From the NCBI GenBank assembly GCA_964016875.1, contig OZ024721.1, positions 39,490,210 to 39,554,209 on the forward strand: a stretch of 64,000 nucleotides of DNA, in the 5' to 3' direction. Positions within the stretch are counted from its first letter, which is position 1, and every line of letters begins with the position of its first letter. Below the pieces are notes generated by a model that ran no database searches, had not been told where the DNA came from, and saw nothing but the letters and a program-made list of their open reading frames with translations. The translations under genes and the position numbers were made by a program. The DNA is from Fallopia convolvulus (taxonomy: Eukaryota; Streptophyta; Magnoliopsida; Caryophyllales; Polygonaceae). Shown here piece by piece: positions 11,648 to 22,355 of this stretch.

Positions 11648-11786
11648 GGAAGCGTACCTGAACACCAAGAAGCAAAGTAGAAGGAAGCGTACCTGAACAC
11701 CAAGAAGCGTACCTGAACACCAAGAAGTTGCCATAGTGAAGGGAAGAAGCAAAGTAGAAGGAAGCGTACCTGAACACCAAGAAGCC
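11648..11786. repeat. Irregular short tandem repeats in Tat 3' region
   Basis: The word AGCGTACCTGAACACCAAG occurs four times, at about 11650, 11683, 11705 and 11763, with spacers that repeat too (AAGCAAAGTAGAAGG). The repeats lie just upstream of the antisense ORF's start, so in that ORF's 5' leader or promoter. Confidence 0.75.
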
Positions 11787-11931
11787 CAATTGAAGTCTCT
11801 GAGGCCATCATAACTGCTATAAATACAGATTGATGGGACACGCCTTTACGCACTACAACTTCCAAGGAGCAAAAAATCAAAAACCCTAGAAAAGTGGTGG
11901 AGGGAGTTTTCCCGGGTTTTTGAGGGGGTAT

Positions 11932-12343
11932 TGTTGGGCCCACTAAAACTTAGCCCAAAAAGACATGACGATCCCAAAGAAATTGACACGAGCCATTAGC
12001 GAAAAAGAACCAAAGGATCGGTTGAGTAATGAACGTAAAGAGGATATGGCGGAAATCTCGGCTCGGGGATATCGCACGAACAACCTCCTCAACGGTTATG
12101 TCATTGATGTTAGTGGCGAGATTCCTGGGATACACACAAAACGCTCCACCAACGGTTCGAAGAGAAAGAGGGCTATAAAACTAGGGCGAAGCAGAGGTGA
12201 AGGGGATCATCGAAAATCATACCCGAAGTCAATTTCCAAGCTTCATCCATTTCTGCTCATTCGTTCTCTTTCACTTAAGTGTTCATCTGTATTTACAAGA
12301 GATTCATCTACCGCTACGATTATAATATACACATTATAACTTA
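11932..12343 (+). repeat. Truncated inner 3' LTR copy of Tat element
   Basis: The first 412 bp of the LTR, starting TGTTGGGCCC, break off after ACATTATAACTTA. The last ~135 bp of the LTR are missing. The sequence is followed at once by a second copy of the 43-bp PPT-containing segment. Confidence 0.88.
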
Positions 12344-12386
12344 GAAAAGCGGTGGAGGGAGTTTTACCGGGGTTTTGAGGGGGTAT
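12344..12386 (+). repeat. Duplicated polypurine tract segment
   Basis: These 43 bases are a near-identical copy of 11889-11931, starting GAAAAGYGGTGGAGGGAG and ending GAGGGGGTAT. The end is the polypurine tract abutting the LTR. Its duplication means the element has two PPT-LTR junctions in tandem. Confidence 0.85.
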
Positions 12387-12933
12387 TGTTGGGCCCACTA
12401 AAACTTAGCCCAAAAAGACATGGCGAGCCCACAGAAATTGACACGAGCCATTAGCGAAAAAGAACCAAAGGATCGGTTGAGTAATGAACGTAAAGAGGAT
12501 ATGGCGGAAATATCAGCTCGGGGATATCGCACGAACAACCTTCTCAACGGTTATGTCATTGATGTTAGTGGCGAGATTCCTGGGATACACAAAAACGCTC
12601 CACCAACGGTTCGAAGAGAAAAAGGGCTATAAAACTAGGGCGAAGCAGAGGTGAAGGGGATCATCGAAAATCATACCCGAAGTCAATTTCCAAGCTTCAT
12701 CCATTTCTGCTCATTCGTTCTCTTTCACTCAAGTGTTCATCTGTATTTACAAGAGATTCATCTACCGCTACGATTATAATATACACATTACAACTTACTT
12801 GCTCTTATTTTTTATATCCTTCACCTAATTTTACACCTTGTCCGTAGTTCATAACGTGTTGTAATTGCTTTTTGGTTAGGATTTCCCATATTATAGCAGG
12901 TAACACATTAGTGCGATTATCCTGCCCAAAACA
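12387..12933 (+). repeat. 3' LTR of Tat element (outer, full length)
   Basis: 547 bp, matching the 5' LTR end to end, with TATAAAA at 12628-12634. It ends ...GCCCAAAACA and is followed by the target duplication GATAC. Confidence 0.92.
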
Positions 12934-12938
12934 GATAC

Positions 12939-14660
12939 ATCTATCTATATTGGACAGGGTTACAAATTGAAGCTTCCCTTGGAAATGAACAGGCAAGTGC
13001 TCCATTGAATCAAAGAACCCTCGGGGAAAGATTCGCTCTATCTTGCACAATATTATGGGTATTTTCTTGTGTAAATTCATAACTACTTCAGACTTAAGCT
13101 GATATTATGTGAGCTAACTAAAGAATGCACTCAGTTGAGCAATGAGCTCCCAAACTTTGTCCCCAAGAAATGCTCAGAAAGCACCAAGTAACAACCTTTT
13201 GCATGAACACGTGATAATCATTTCTCTTCATTGCAAAAAGTCTAAGCTTTTGCAAGTCAATGCAACAGCTCATGTTGGAAACATAAACATCCGAGAATTA
13301 TACTGTTTTGAACCACTCAAGACACTTTATTTTCATGACGATCTAGCGTATAGCAAACCTTTTACCTAGTCTCCACATCATTGAGTTCCAACTCTGGTCG
13401 CTTTCTTGCACTCAATTTGTCTTTCTACTTTCCTGGAATGTCGAGAATGGTAAAAAATACATTATCGAAGACATGTATATCAATGTGCATGTTATCCAAA
13501 TTATGTCTTACCCGCAGACTTGCCTAGTAAGCTAAGTCCTAGAAAATGCTTTTCTTCTTTCAACTCGAACCTCTACTCATTACAATATTATGCTCTTCAG
13601 ATCCCACTTCAATTATCTTAACAAACCCATACTATCAATCTGGTCTAATATCGCGTATCTTTAACGGAGTAACGAGGATCGCTCTTAACCCTTTTACCTT
13701 TCTTGAAATTGGTCCTTCTATTTCATAAGCGATGATCTTCTTCTATAAACCTCATGTGACAGTCGAACCAGCACATTTTGTTTCCATGGGTTAGATAAAA
13801 CGCATCTGTGTCCACCATGTAATAAGGGCAACCTTATTTCCTCGAAGTGCTCCATCCTACATAAACATCAAGTGAATGCAATAAATTTAATCAACATATG
13901 CATGATTATAATTAACAATTTTTAAACTTATCGCACTGGAAGATACATGAAAACATTGAATATATGTCGAAAAGTCGCTAATATTCCATAGAACAGCTGT
14001 ACACATGGAAAAAATTTGCTTCCTCCACAAATTGTATGTGTACGCCCCTTGAAGCCACAAACTCTTGATCTTGGTTATCAACGACGGCAAGTAGACATCC
14101 AACTTTTGCTTTGGGATTTTCGGTCCAAGCACACTAGCCATTAGAAACATAACCTCGTCTCACATACACATTGACGATGGAAGATTGTAGGGCGTCAAAA
14201 TCACAGGCCATGAAGTGCATTGCCTCCCTGACGACCCGAAAGGATAAAACCGACTGTGCACAAACCTATTCTGACAATTCAGGATTCTGCGGTGAAATCT
14301 AGCCACACTGCATTGAAATGACTCAATGCCTCTACATCTAACGGATGTCGCATCACCCCATCTTGTACATGCTCTACATGAAAATTGCATGTGTTCAACA
14401 ATCACCACCGATGCATATACCTTCTGCAACCATTGAGTTATTGGCAAGCAAAACATGCGTTGAGTGATGTTGCATCACCCCATCTTGTATTATGCATATG
14501 CACCATACTATATCATACAAGAATTTGGGCAACAATCTTTGGCTTCGTATGTAGACCGAGACCCTTAACCAGCTTTTTCATGTCGTAAAATGTGTATGGT
14601 AATGTTGTCTTAGGGTGAGATACGCGCCTTTTAACCTTGACTTTGACTTGAGGCTAAGTA
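12939..14660 (-). pseudogene. TNP2-type transposase, N-terminal and central part
   Basis: On the minus strand, spread over several frames, are: DGVMRHPLDVEALSHF, then VRIGLCTVGFIPFG, WPVILTPYNLPSSMC, then a block with VLGPKIPKQKLDVYLPSLI, and CKIERIFPRGFFDSMEHLPV. These match in order the plant TNP2 landmarks: HP.D...W..F, VRLGLxxDGFxPF, WPVxLxxYNLPPWxCM, PG.xIDVYLxPLI, and FDSMEHLPVHL. At the Tat junction (12939) a conserved Trp codon of the motif QYRWMYPF is TAG. Many other stops show this is a relic. Confidence 0.78.
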
Positions 14661-14696
14661 GGTCAGTCGCTTCCTCCAACTGGGTGACATCGCATC

Positions 14697-14810
14697 TGTA
14701 GGATCGTTAGTACTAGGACGAGTCGGCGACTCCTACGAAGTCGTCGACTTTGAGTAATAAAGCAGCGGAATAACACACAGTAAAGTAAACGTTACCAAAG
14801 GTCATTGACA
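14697..14810 (-). repeat. Inverted fragment of SIRE-like LTR end
   Basis: The first 18 bases (TGTAGGATCGTTAGTACT) are the exact reverse complement of 20284-20301. Similarity continues weakly through AGTAATAAAGCAGCGGAA, which pairs with AGTGAATACGCAACGGAA in the reverse complement of the 20200 region. The SIRE LTR end at 30671 has the same layout (TGTTGGATCGT, then GCAGCGGAA). Confidence 0.6.
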
Positions 14811-14821
14811 AGCGATGTATA

Positions 14822-16360
14822 GTGGAAACTCTTCGTAAACCAACTAGTTTACTTAGAGACTTTCAAGCTGTGGTTTGCCAACTTGAGTTTCTTGGTGAGA
14901 AACTTTCTCAATGGAAGCAAGTTAGAAAATTGATCCAAGGGTTGAACTCAAAATGGAATGAAGTTGCTGCTGCGTTGCTAACTAATAGTGAGACCAAGTC
15001 ACTCACCTTGGAGAATGTCATTGGAAAATTGACTATGTACGGAGGAATCAAACAACGACAAGATGATCGCTTTGAAACTGAAAAGGTTAAAAACATTACC
15101 TTGAAAGTTGAAAGAGCTTTGATCTCGCACAAACTGAAGAAGACCAAGTTGATGATGACGACAATGTTGCACTCATGGCTAGAGCAATGAAGAGGTTGGG
15201 GAAGTGCAACAAATATCCGACACAACCCTTTGAAGATGTTGTGTGCTACCATTGCCAATGTATGAGACACTTTGCAAAACATTGTTTGAAGAAGAAAGAT
15301 GAGGAAAGAAAGTGCTCAATGTTCGCAACTTGGGAGAATCCAAACGTTGGAGAAGATTGTAAACCAAATGGAGTGTGCCTCGTAACAAAAATTGAAGACT
15401 CTTCAAGAGAGGTATGTGACACTGAAATCTCCTCTATTTTGTCTAATAAGTCTAGAGAACAATTGTTGACCATTATTGAGAAGTTGGGAAATAAGGTTTG
15501 TGAACTTAGTGAGACGCTATAAGAGAAAAATGATACTATTTATAATTTAATTGATGATAACAAAGTTTGGTCTGATAAAGTCATTGAATTAGAAAAGGCA
15601 TCGTTTGTTTCTACTTCAAATTTGTGTAACACTTGCACTGGTATGAAAAGTGATGTTGAGAACATAGAAAAGAAAGTCATTGGCCTAGAAGGTGAGAAAC
15701 TCATGTTGAAATTAGAGAATGCTAAGATATCAAGTGACTTTGAAAAACTAAAATTGGAGGATGAATTCAAGAAAAAGAAATTAGTTGATGAAAGTGTTGT
15801 TAATCAAGTTGTTGACGTCAAGAAAGAGTATCCAAAGAAATTTCTAAAGCAAAGGCCTGGAATTGGGTACACAAGTACACCAAATAATCTGAGTACTAGT
15901 AAATGTTTCCCCAAGTTCAAGGGTAAAACCCCCATCTGCAATAACAACGCGAGTTGTTCCACATGTGGGGTGGCCAACCCAGACAAAGGTAAGAAACTCT
16001 AGTACTCTGGTCAAAAGGTGCACAACGTGGGGAATAACCAAGCCCATAATCCTAAATCTTCAAAAATCAATTGTAATGCTCTTACTTGTAAAAAAAACAT
16101 GTGTATCACATGCATAACAAGTATGTTGGTCGAAATCCTCATAGAGCGTGTTGGTATTGTGGCAAGGTTGGCCACTACCAATATGAGTGTAGGAAAAAGG
16201 TTCAAGATGATGAAAAGGCTAGGTGGTGGAGTCAGTCAAATCATGAAAATTCCTATGCTAATAATCAAATCCATGTGAACTCTTATGCAAATAGCCATGC
16301 TTGTTGTCAAAACTATATATTCATATGTTGCCCAACCCAGAGGAGTTGTTAAACAACTCT
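14822..16360 (+). pseudogene. Copia gag remnant with two CCHC zinc knuckles
   Basis: Gag fragments in several frames. 14822-15190 matches the copia gag core (VRKLIQGLNSKWNEVAAALL, then LTLENVIGKLTMY). 15175-15522 has the zinc knuckle CYHCQCMRHFAKHC (CX2CX4HX4C). Near 16150 a second knuckle reads CWYCGKVGHYQYEC. A region of predicted coiled coil (15622-15900: EKKVIGLEGEKLMLKLENAK) lies between them. Two knuckles around a coiled coil is the SIRE/Maximus gag layout. Frameshifts and a stop at about 15522 inactivate it, and the gag start is missing. Confidence 0.75.
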
Positions 16361-16794
16361 GGGTTTGAAGAAACTGACATTTACCTTGCAGATGTGAGTG
16401 AGAGGAGGCTTCCCTTGGTTCTTTATAATTCATGTTTAGCTCGCGAGATGAGTAGTACAGGGAAGGTTATCTCACTTCAACAAAATGGAGGAAATTTTAC
16501 TTTGAAAAACAAGGGCAAAGATTCAAAGAAAGAGTTGAAGGGTACAAGATGTACAAGACATGGGTGAAACAAGCTAGAGAAGGTTTTGAAGTGAAAAGAA
16601 ATCATGAGAAGTGATAAGAAAATGATTCTGAAGTTGTCAACCTGAAAAAGAAATTGAAGTTGTGAACACTGCTGAAGTTCCCAACTCTGAAGATTCAAAT
16701 GTGCATGATCAAGAAGAGGATGGTGGTGATGCTGGTGGAAGTACTCAGCAACATGAAGAGTATGGTTCCGAAAATTCTAGTGAAAAGGCTATTG

Positions 16795-16911
16795 CTAAAG
16801 ATGAGGTTGTGCAGAAAGAGTGACCAATGTGTAGATATATTCACAAAGGCTTTGAATCGGAAACCCTTTGAGCAATTCCACATGGAGATAGGTGTGATTT
16901 CCCTTAACTAA
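16795..16911 (+). pseudogene. Copia RNase H, C-terminal tail
   Basis: The last part of the ORF reads QCVDIFTKALNRKPFEQFHM, matching the conserved end of copia RNase H (ADxxTKALxxxxF). It follows gag-derived sequence directly, so protease, integrase, RT and most of RNase H were lost by internal deletion. Confidence 0.75.
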
Positions 16912-17310
16912 ATCTATTTTCCTATCCATTTTTCCTCGATGATTGGCTAGATTAGATACTCTTTTTATGACTCAGTAGTTTCATGATTTTAAGGTGTTAA
17001 GTCTTGAATGATTCAATGTTACCTACTTAAGAACCATGCATATCTTTTTGTCTCTATTTCTTGCTTATTGAGTAATGTTTTTAATGCATCATGAAACCTC
17101 TCTTTGAGGCCAAAAGAACCAAACCCGATGTTCCTAACCCTCATTACAAGCACAAATGACGGTTGATTCTACAGCCTACCCAAGCCTGTCATGTTAGGGA
17201 GTCTCTGTGAGCTTTTTTTTGTTTCTTGATTAAAACGGAGACTTATCTACATGATTGACAATCCACATTAAATATATTCTTTCCTGGTTCTCTTTGGCAC
17301 CACCGGCGCA

Positions 17311-17736
17311 ACACCCCAAGGAACCAGGCGTATTCTCTTGTTGTGGATGTTGGCAACTCGGTGATAGTTTAGAGTAGTGACATATGTGAGGAACCTTGTC
17401 CAGGTGGGGAACCTTGTGGACGTTGGGAACTTTATGTAGGTGGGGAATGTTTACTACATGTGTTTTATTTTAGAAATCTCTAGAAGAAAAGTATGCCACT
17501 CAAGTGCGTTGTTAAAAGAAAAAACACCCCAAAGAACCAGGCGTATTCTCTTGTTGTGGATGTTGGCAACTCGGTCACAGTTTAGAACAGTGACATATGT
17601 GAGGAACCTTGTTCAGGTGGGGAACCTTGTGGACGTTGGGAACTTTATGTAGGTGGGGAACGTTGACTACATGTGTTTTATTTTAGAAATCTCTAGAAGA
17701 AAAATATGCCACTCAAGTGCATTGTTAAAAAAAATT
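17311..17736. repeat. Two-copy 213-bp tandem repeat
   Basis: Unit 1 (17311-17523) and unit 2 (17524-17736) both begin ACACCCCAARGAACCAGGCG and share nearly all positions. Each also contains smaller internal repeats of GTGGGGAACCTTGTGGACGT type. The pair lies in the 3' non-coding part of the copia remnant. No gene is seen in 16912-18425; an ORF at 17782-18006 has no recognised domain. Confidence 0.85.
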
Positions 17737-18425
17737 CTGGAATACCATGAGGTTTATGAGGCTGAGTAGGAAGGTAAATTTTTGAGGAATTTGAACCATG
17801 ACAAAAAAAATTTGGGTTACAAGATGGTAGGTAACCAATGGGTGTCAAAGAGTGCTAGAAAAGAAGTTGCCTTTGATGATGGTATTGATGATGTTGATGC
17901 GGGCAACACAGTGGTGGAAGAAGATGGTTTGCACTTTGCTACTAGAAAAGGTTGGGCAACCCTTGTAATATTAGTGACGCACTTGTTGATATGCTTGAGT
18001 CTTTGACTTAGCTCGAGTCACCAACATCCATCTCCTTTCTATTTTCCCTAGCACATCTACCCTCTCATAACAATTATCTCTTCGGTTTCATGTGTATGTT
18101 TTGACTTTTTCATGCTTGCTTGGTTAAGACTATATCATATCTTGTTGTGGTTTGGTGTTTGTAACTTTTGTTGACTTATATGGTTTACCCTTTCATGATT
18201 ATTCTATTGCTTGATTATTCTGAGTATTCTATCTGATGATGCCAAAAGGGGGAAAAGGCTAGAGATAGATAAAAAGGGGGTAGTTAATATTGAATGACAT
18301 GCATGTTATCCAACTTAGGGGAACTTTTTAGAGAATTTGTGTTTAATGTCTATATTGTCGATGTTTTGCCTTTGAAGTTCTTGAACAGGAATAGAAGTGT
18401 TTGTCACCATCAAAAAGGGGGAATT

Positions 18426-20301
18426 TGTTAGAAAGTGAAGCTTTGATTTTGATGGTTCCAAACTTGAAGGAAGTTGACAACATGGATTCTTCTATGAAGT
18501 CGTGGACATGTGAGAAGTCGCGAACCTGTGAACCAAGACAGAATAAAAGAGTTGGTAGAATGTGAGCTCAAGACTTTGATAGGTCGTTAACTTACGCAAG
18601 TGAGGTGGCCAACTTCGATGTTACAAAATAGGTCGTCGACGTGAGTCGCGTCTAGGGCTGTCAAAATTTGACCCGACCCGAGAAACCCGCCTGACCCGTC
18701 GGACTCCGTACCCGACCCGAGAAAAATATAAAAAGTTTTATACCCGAGACATGTTTGACCCGAACTGATTTGACCCGAATCCGAAAAAACCCGAACCCGA
18801 GATTAACCCAAAACCGATTATACCCGAATGGACTAAGCCTGATGCAACCTGATATTCGATGCTACCCGACCCGAAGTCATCCGAAAATCCGAAGTTACCC
18901 GACCCAAAACCATCCGAAAATCCGAACTTATCCGACCCGAAACCATCCGAAAATTACATTATGTTTTAAAATATTAATAATAATGAATATTTATTATAAT
19001 TATGTTTTTAATTTAAATGTTACATTAAATATTTAGATCCTAGAGTAGTTAAACTACAAAAAATCATCATTCGATATATGGTCTGAATCAAAACCCGACT
19101 TACTCGAAATCAGATTAACCGGAAATTCGGTCAAAGTCGAAATCCAATTCACCCAAAATCCGAAAAACCCGAAACCCGACTCACCCGAAATCCGACTAAA
19201 TCCAAAACTAACTAAACCCAAAACCGGACTTATCCGAAATCAAGTTGGACCGAAAACCGAATGACCCGACCGAAATTGACCCAAAACCCGACTTTGCCAG
19301 ATTAATTGAGCACCCGACCCGAAATGATCCAACCCAATTTGACCCGATTTTCAAAATATCTGAATTTTACTCGAATCCAAACTTACCCGAAACTAAACTG
19401 ACCCGACCCAAACCCGACCCGACCCGCCCGATTGACACCCCTAGTCACGTCCCCGACCTATATGCAAGTCAGGTGGTCGACCTCGAGTTTGTGAAATAGG
19501 TCGCCAAAGTGATCCAAGTCACCGACGTGGGCAAGTCTTCCACGTGAGCCAGGTCCCCGACCTAACAGGAAGGCAGACTGAAAACGCGTGAGATGATTGC
19601 GCGAGATATCAGATCAGTTCGGTTAAGTAAAGAATCTTCTCAAAACAAGAAAGGACGTGGATCTTGCTTAAGTCCTAAGGAGTTTGTTTATTGTAATATT
19701 TATTTTATCCTTAGGAAGATTTGTAAGGATTAGATTTATATTATCTTCCTTAATTAATATCTCTAAAGCCTAGTGTGCTAGCCTATATAATTCGTGTTTA
19801 TTAGGTTTGAAAATAAGTGAGCTGATATTGCATATTAAGAGAGGAAAAACCACGAGCTCATACTCCATAATTGTGAAAGAGAAAAGATAGAGTGACTCGT
19901 TCGTGGAATTCGATCGAGTGGTGAGTTTGGAGAAACGTAGGCTTGTTAGACGGGTTGAGGGTTGTGGTTACTCGGTTCACAACGAGTTCTAGAGTGCTTT
20001 GGAAGTAGGTCTAGATCCAGGGTATTCTTGTAAATAATCGAAAAGATCAATAAAGCAAGCTACGACTTTTAATCCTTTCAAGCAAGAACTTGGAAGGGAG
20101 TGGTTTTCACACTTGATTGATTGAGTTCATCGATCAAGTGTTTCCACTATAAAATATTGGTGTGTCAAGTAAGTCTTTTCTGTTAAATTAAATTTCCGTT
20201 GCGTATTCACTCAGGTTGGTGACTTTGTCTAAGTCGACAAGCTTGACTAGGTTGGCGACTTTGGCTAGGTCGACAACGTAGAAGTACTAACGATCCTACA
20301 C
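18426..20301 (+). repeat. 3' LTR of copia remnant, with MITE insertion
   Basis: It starts TGTTAGAAAGTGAAG immediately after a purine-rich tract and ends ACGATCCTACA (TG...CA). Removing the hAT-type MITE and one duplication leaves about 1.08 kb, close to the 1042-bp LTR of the SIRE element at 30671. A TATA box (TATATAA, 19794-19800) is suitably placed. Confidence 0.65.
18653..19443. mobile_element. hAT-type MITE with ACCCGAC word repeats
   Basis: Starts TAGGGCTGTCAAA and ends TTGACACCCCTA (imperfect inverted termini). It is flanked by GTCGCGTC (18645-18652) and GTCACGTC (19444-19451), an 8-bp duplication with one mismatch. Its body is made of dozens of ACCCGA, CCCGAAA and ATCCGAA words, mostly in one orientation, around an AT-rich centre near 18960-19060. 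No transposase. It is a different family from the MITE at 1246 but has the same style of construction. Confidence 0.8.
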
Positions 20302-21017
20302 CACGTGTGTGTGGTTGTTTTATGAGTTGTAAGGGTATTTTTTAAACTTTTAGAAACCTTGGTTCGTGTTGGAAATAACTCCTTATTTGTGGGAGGTTTA
20401 GTGTTAGGCGTCATTTTTAAGTTATATGCTTAATGGGCGCCCCTTTTGCTAGTTAGACAAGATTTGATGAAAACCATTCCAAACCCTTGTCTCCCTTAGA
20501 ATTTCATGTGTTCTTAGCTTGAATCAATCCAAATTCAGTTTGTTTTTATTAGATCGTGTGTAATATCGATCAAAGATCGAAAATCCATCATTGGTGAGTC
20601 ACATCCAAGAATGGTCCTTCCTAGTTTGAGTGGATCAAAGGTGAGTTATATCCTTTGCTATCGTCCATATCTAGCCACCTCCACCAATTTCCATTATATC
20701 TTCATAATTTCTTCCATATCATCCATCAAAACCGAACACAAAAGGCGCTTCAAGTGACATCCTCCATTGGAACCAATTCCGCCATCAAGTTTGCTTGGAT
20801 TGAGCCGTGGATCTCCTTACACTGAAATCTTTGGATCCTAGTCCAGCATCAACAAGTATTTAGCAACTAGTGGATGCTATTTAGCGTCCGTCTCGTCGAT
20901 GAATGTCAAATTACTATCCTAAATATATTTTCAACAATACGAAAGAAAAGCAATCTAAACATATATAACACAATCTCCTATAATTTTATAAAATAGCAAT
21001 TATGACAACGACAATAT
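20302..21017. other. Intergenic or relic sequence, possible CACTA end
   Basis: No gene recognised. Near 20866-20900 a stretch reads TATTTAGCAACTAGTGG then ATGCTATTTAGCG, which resembles the subterminal words at 562-905 with mutations. This could be the other end of the CACTA element, displaced by later insertions. Confidence 0.3.
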
Positions 21018-22331
21018 TTACTTAAATGAATAACATTTTACTATATTATACGAAAAATTTGCTGATGCATCAGAAACTTCATGATTATGGTTTAAATTTG
21101 ATGAAGAAACTGGTGTAACAATGGAATAAGAATCATTGTCACTTGCAGGCGAAACAAGAGGTAAGGTGGAAACAAAAGGTTGTGATGGCACTGGTTTTAT
21201 AAGGAAAGATATCTTCATTAAAATTACCTCTCGATTGATAAAGCTCTTGTGTGACACAAGATCAAAAACTTTATAAGCTTTTTGACCAAGAGGATAACCA
21301 AGGAAAACAGATTTCTTGGATTTTGGAGCAAACTTATCTTTAGAAGATGATTGATCCATGGCATAGCATTGGCAACCAATCACTCTGAGTTTGGAATAAT
21401 CTGGTTGCTTGTTATACAACCTTTGATAAGGTGTTACCCAGTTTAGCACAGCTGAAGGCATCAAATTGATTAAATGTGTTGCAACAAGTACACAATCACC
21501 CCAAAAATGCAATGGTAAATTAGCATGAAAACGAATAGCTCTAGTTGTTTCAAGCAAATGTCGATGCTTCCTTTCCACCCTTCCATTCTGTTGAGGTGAA
21601 TAAGCTATAGATTTCTGATGTAAGATTCCTTTGGAAGCAAAAAATTCAGCACAACTGGTCTGTACAAACTCCATGCCATAATCACTTCTCACAGTCTTCA
21701 TCTTACATCCAAAATGATTTTCGACATATAGAACAAACTGAATCAAAACACCAAATACTTGTTGTTTGTTGCTAACTAAATGGATCCATGTAGCCCTACT
21801 ATAGTCATCAACAATAGTAACAAAATACTTTGCACATGAAGTAGTGGGTTTCTTATAAGGACCCCATAAATCAACATGAATCAAATCAAAAGCACGACTA
21901 GCAATGGATTCACTTCTGGGAAACACAAGTTTGTGTTGTTTTGCTTGTACATAAGCTTCATATATCAAAGTAGAATCAACAGTTTTACAATCTGAGATAT
22001 GCTGCATTTTCGAACAAGAAGCATGGCCAATTCTAGCATGAAACAAATCATGGCTAATTGTTGGTAACATATTATTACACAGCTTATTCAAAAGACCATT
22101 AAAATCTAATGAAGTATCAAACATAGACTTTGTAGAACTTGATCCACCATTGAACTGCTTGTATAGTTCACCATTCCTTTTTCCAGTAAACAAAATTCGA
22201 CCACTCTTAGGGTCCTGAAAATGAAAAGAGATTCTATCAAACTTTACAACAAGATTTGAATCATCCAGAAACATTCCAACAGAGAGCAGATTTTGCTGAA
22301 ATTCTGGTACTAGCAACACATTCTTGAGCAT
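21018..22331 (-). pseudogene. Copia pol: pre-integrase and integrase
   Basis: A 437-codon ORF on the minus strand. It starts with the pre-integrase motif LLVPEFQQNLLSV and a zinc-binding HARIGHAS near residue 94. The integrase core has D in IHVDLWGPY, D in VRSDYGMEF and E in GRVERKHRH, so the D,D,E triad is intact. It then runs through HLINLMPSAVLNWVTPYQRL and a zinc-free C-terminal part, and ends in Ser/Pro-rich sequence at 21018. RT should follow but is missing. The ORF is in frame with the protease ORF upstream, separated by one TGA at 22356-22358. Confidence 0.85.
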
Positions 22332-22355
22332 AAAACTGTCCTTAAGTTCTATATT

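Larger units (their letters stand above)
3210..12933 (+). mobile_element. Tat-type Ty3/gypsy LTR retrotransposon, degenerate
   Basis: The element is bounded by 547-bp LTRs (TGTTGGGCCC...CCAAAACA) at 3210-3756 and 12387-12933 and by the 5-bp duplication GATAC at 3205-3209 and 12934-12938. The internal order is gag, protease, RT, RNase H, a second RNase H, integrase, then a long 3' region with an antisense ORF (10100-11623). A second RNase H domain and an antisense 3' ORF are marks of the plant Tat lineage (Retand, Grande and relatives). The two outer LTRs differ at about 20 of 547 positions by eye. All sense genes carry stops or frameshifts. The 3' end is duplicated (11889-12386). Confidence 0.9.
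562..14660 (-). mobile_element. CACTA (En/Spm) transposon remnant, interrupted by younger insertions
   Basis: TNP2-type transposase remnants lie on the minus strand in the order expected for one gene: N-terminal half at 14660-12939, DUF4218-like block at 13080-12939 and 3209-2807, DUF4216-like block at 2440-2128, C-terminal tail to about 1040. Subterminal repeats follow at 562-905. The gene is split by the Tat element (3210-12933) and by a hAT-type MITE (1246-1906). Removing the Tat element and one GATAC copy restores the conserved TNP2 reading YPFKR across the joint. Stop codons and frame breaks throughout show it is dead. The upstream end is not resolved; a weak repeat near 20870 may belong to it. 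Confidence 0.75.
14697..20301 (+). mobile_element. Rearranged Ty1/copia (SIRE-like) remnant
   Basis: Pieces of one plus-strand copia element occur in order: gag (14822-16360), the very end of RNase H (16795-16911), a 3' untranslated region, a purine-rich AAAAAGGGGGAATT tract and a 3' LTR (18426-20301). Protease, integrase and RT are deleted. No 5' LTR in the correct orientation is present. Instead 14697-14810 is an inverted, diverged copy of the LTR's 3' terminus, so the unit is bounded by inverted 16-bp ends (TGTAGGATCGTTAGTA and its complement). I could not find a target duplication. Confidence 0.65.
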
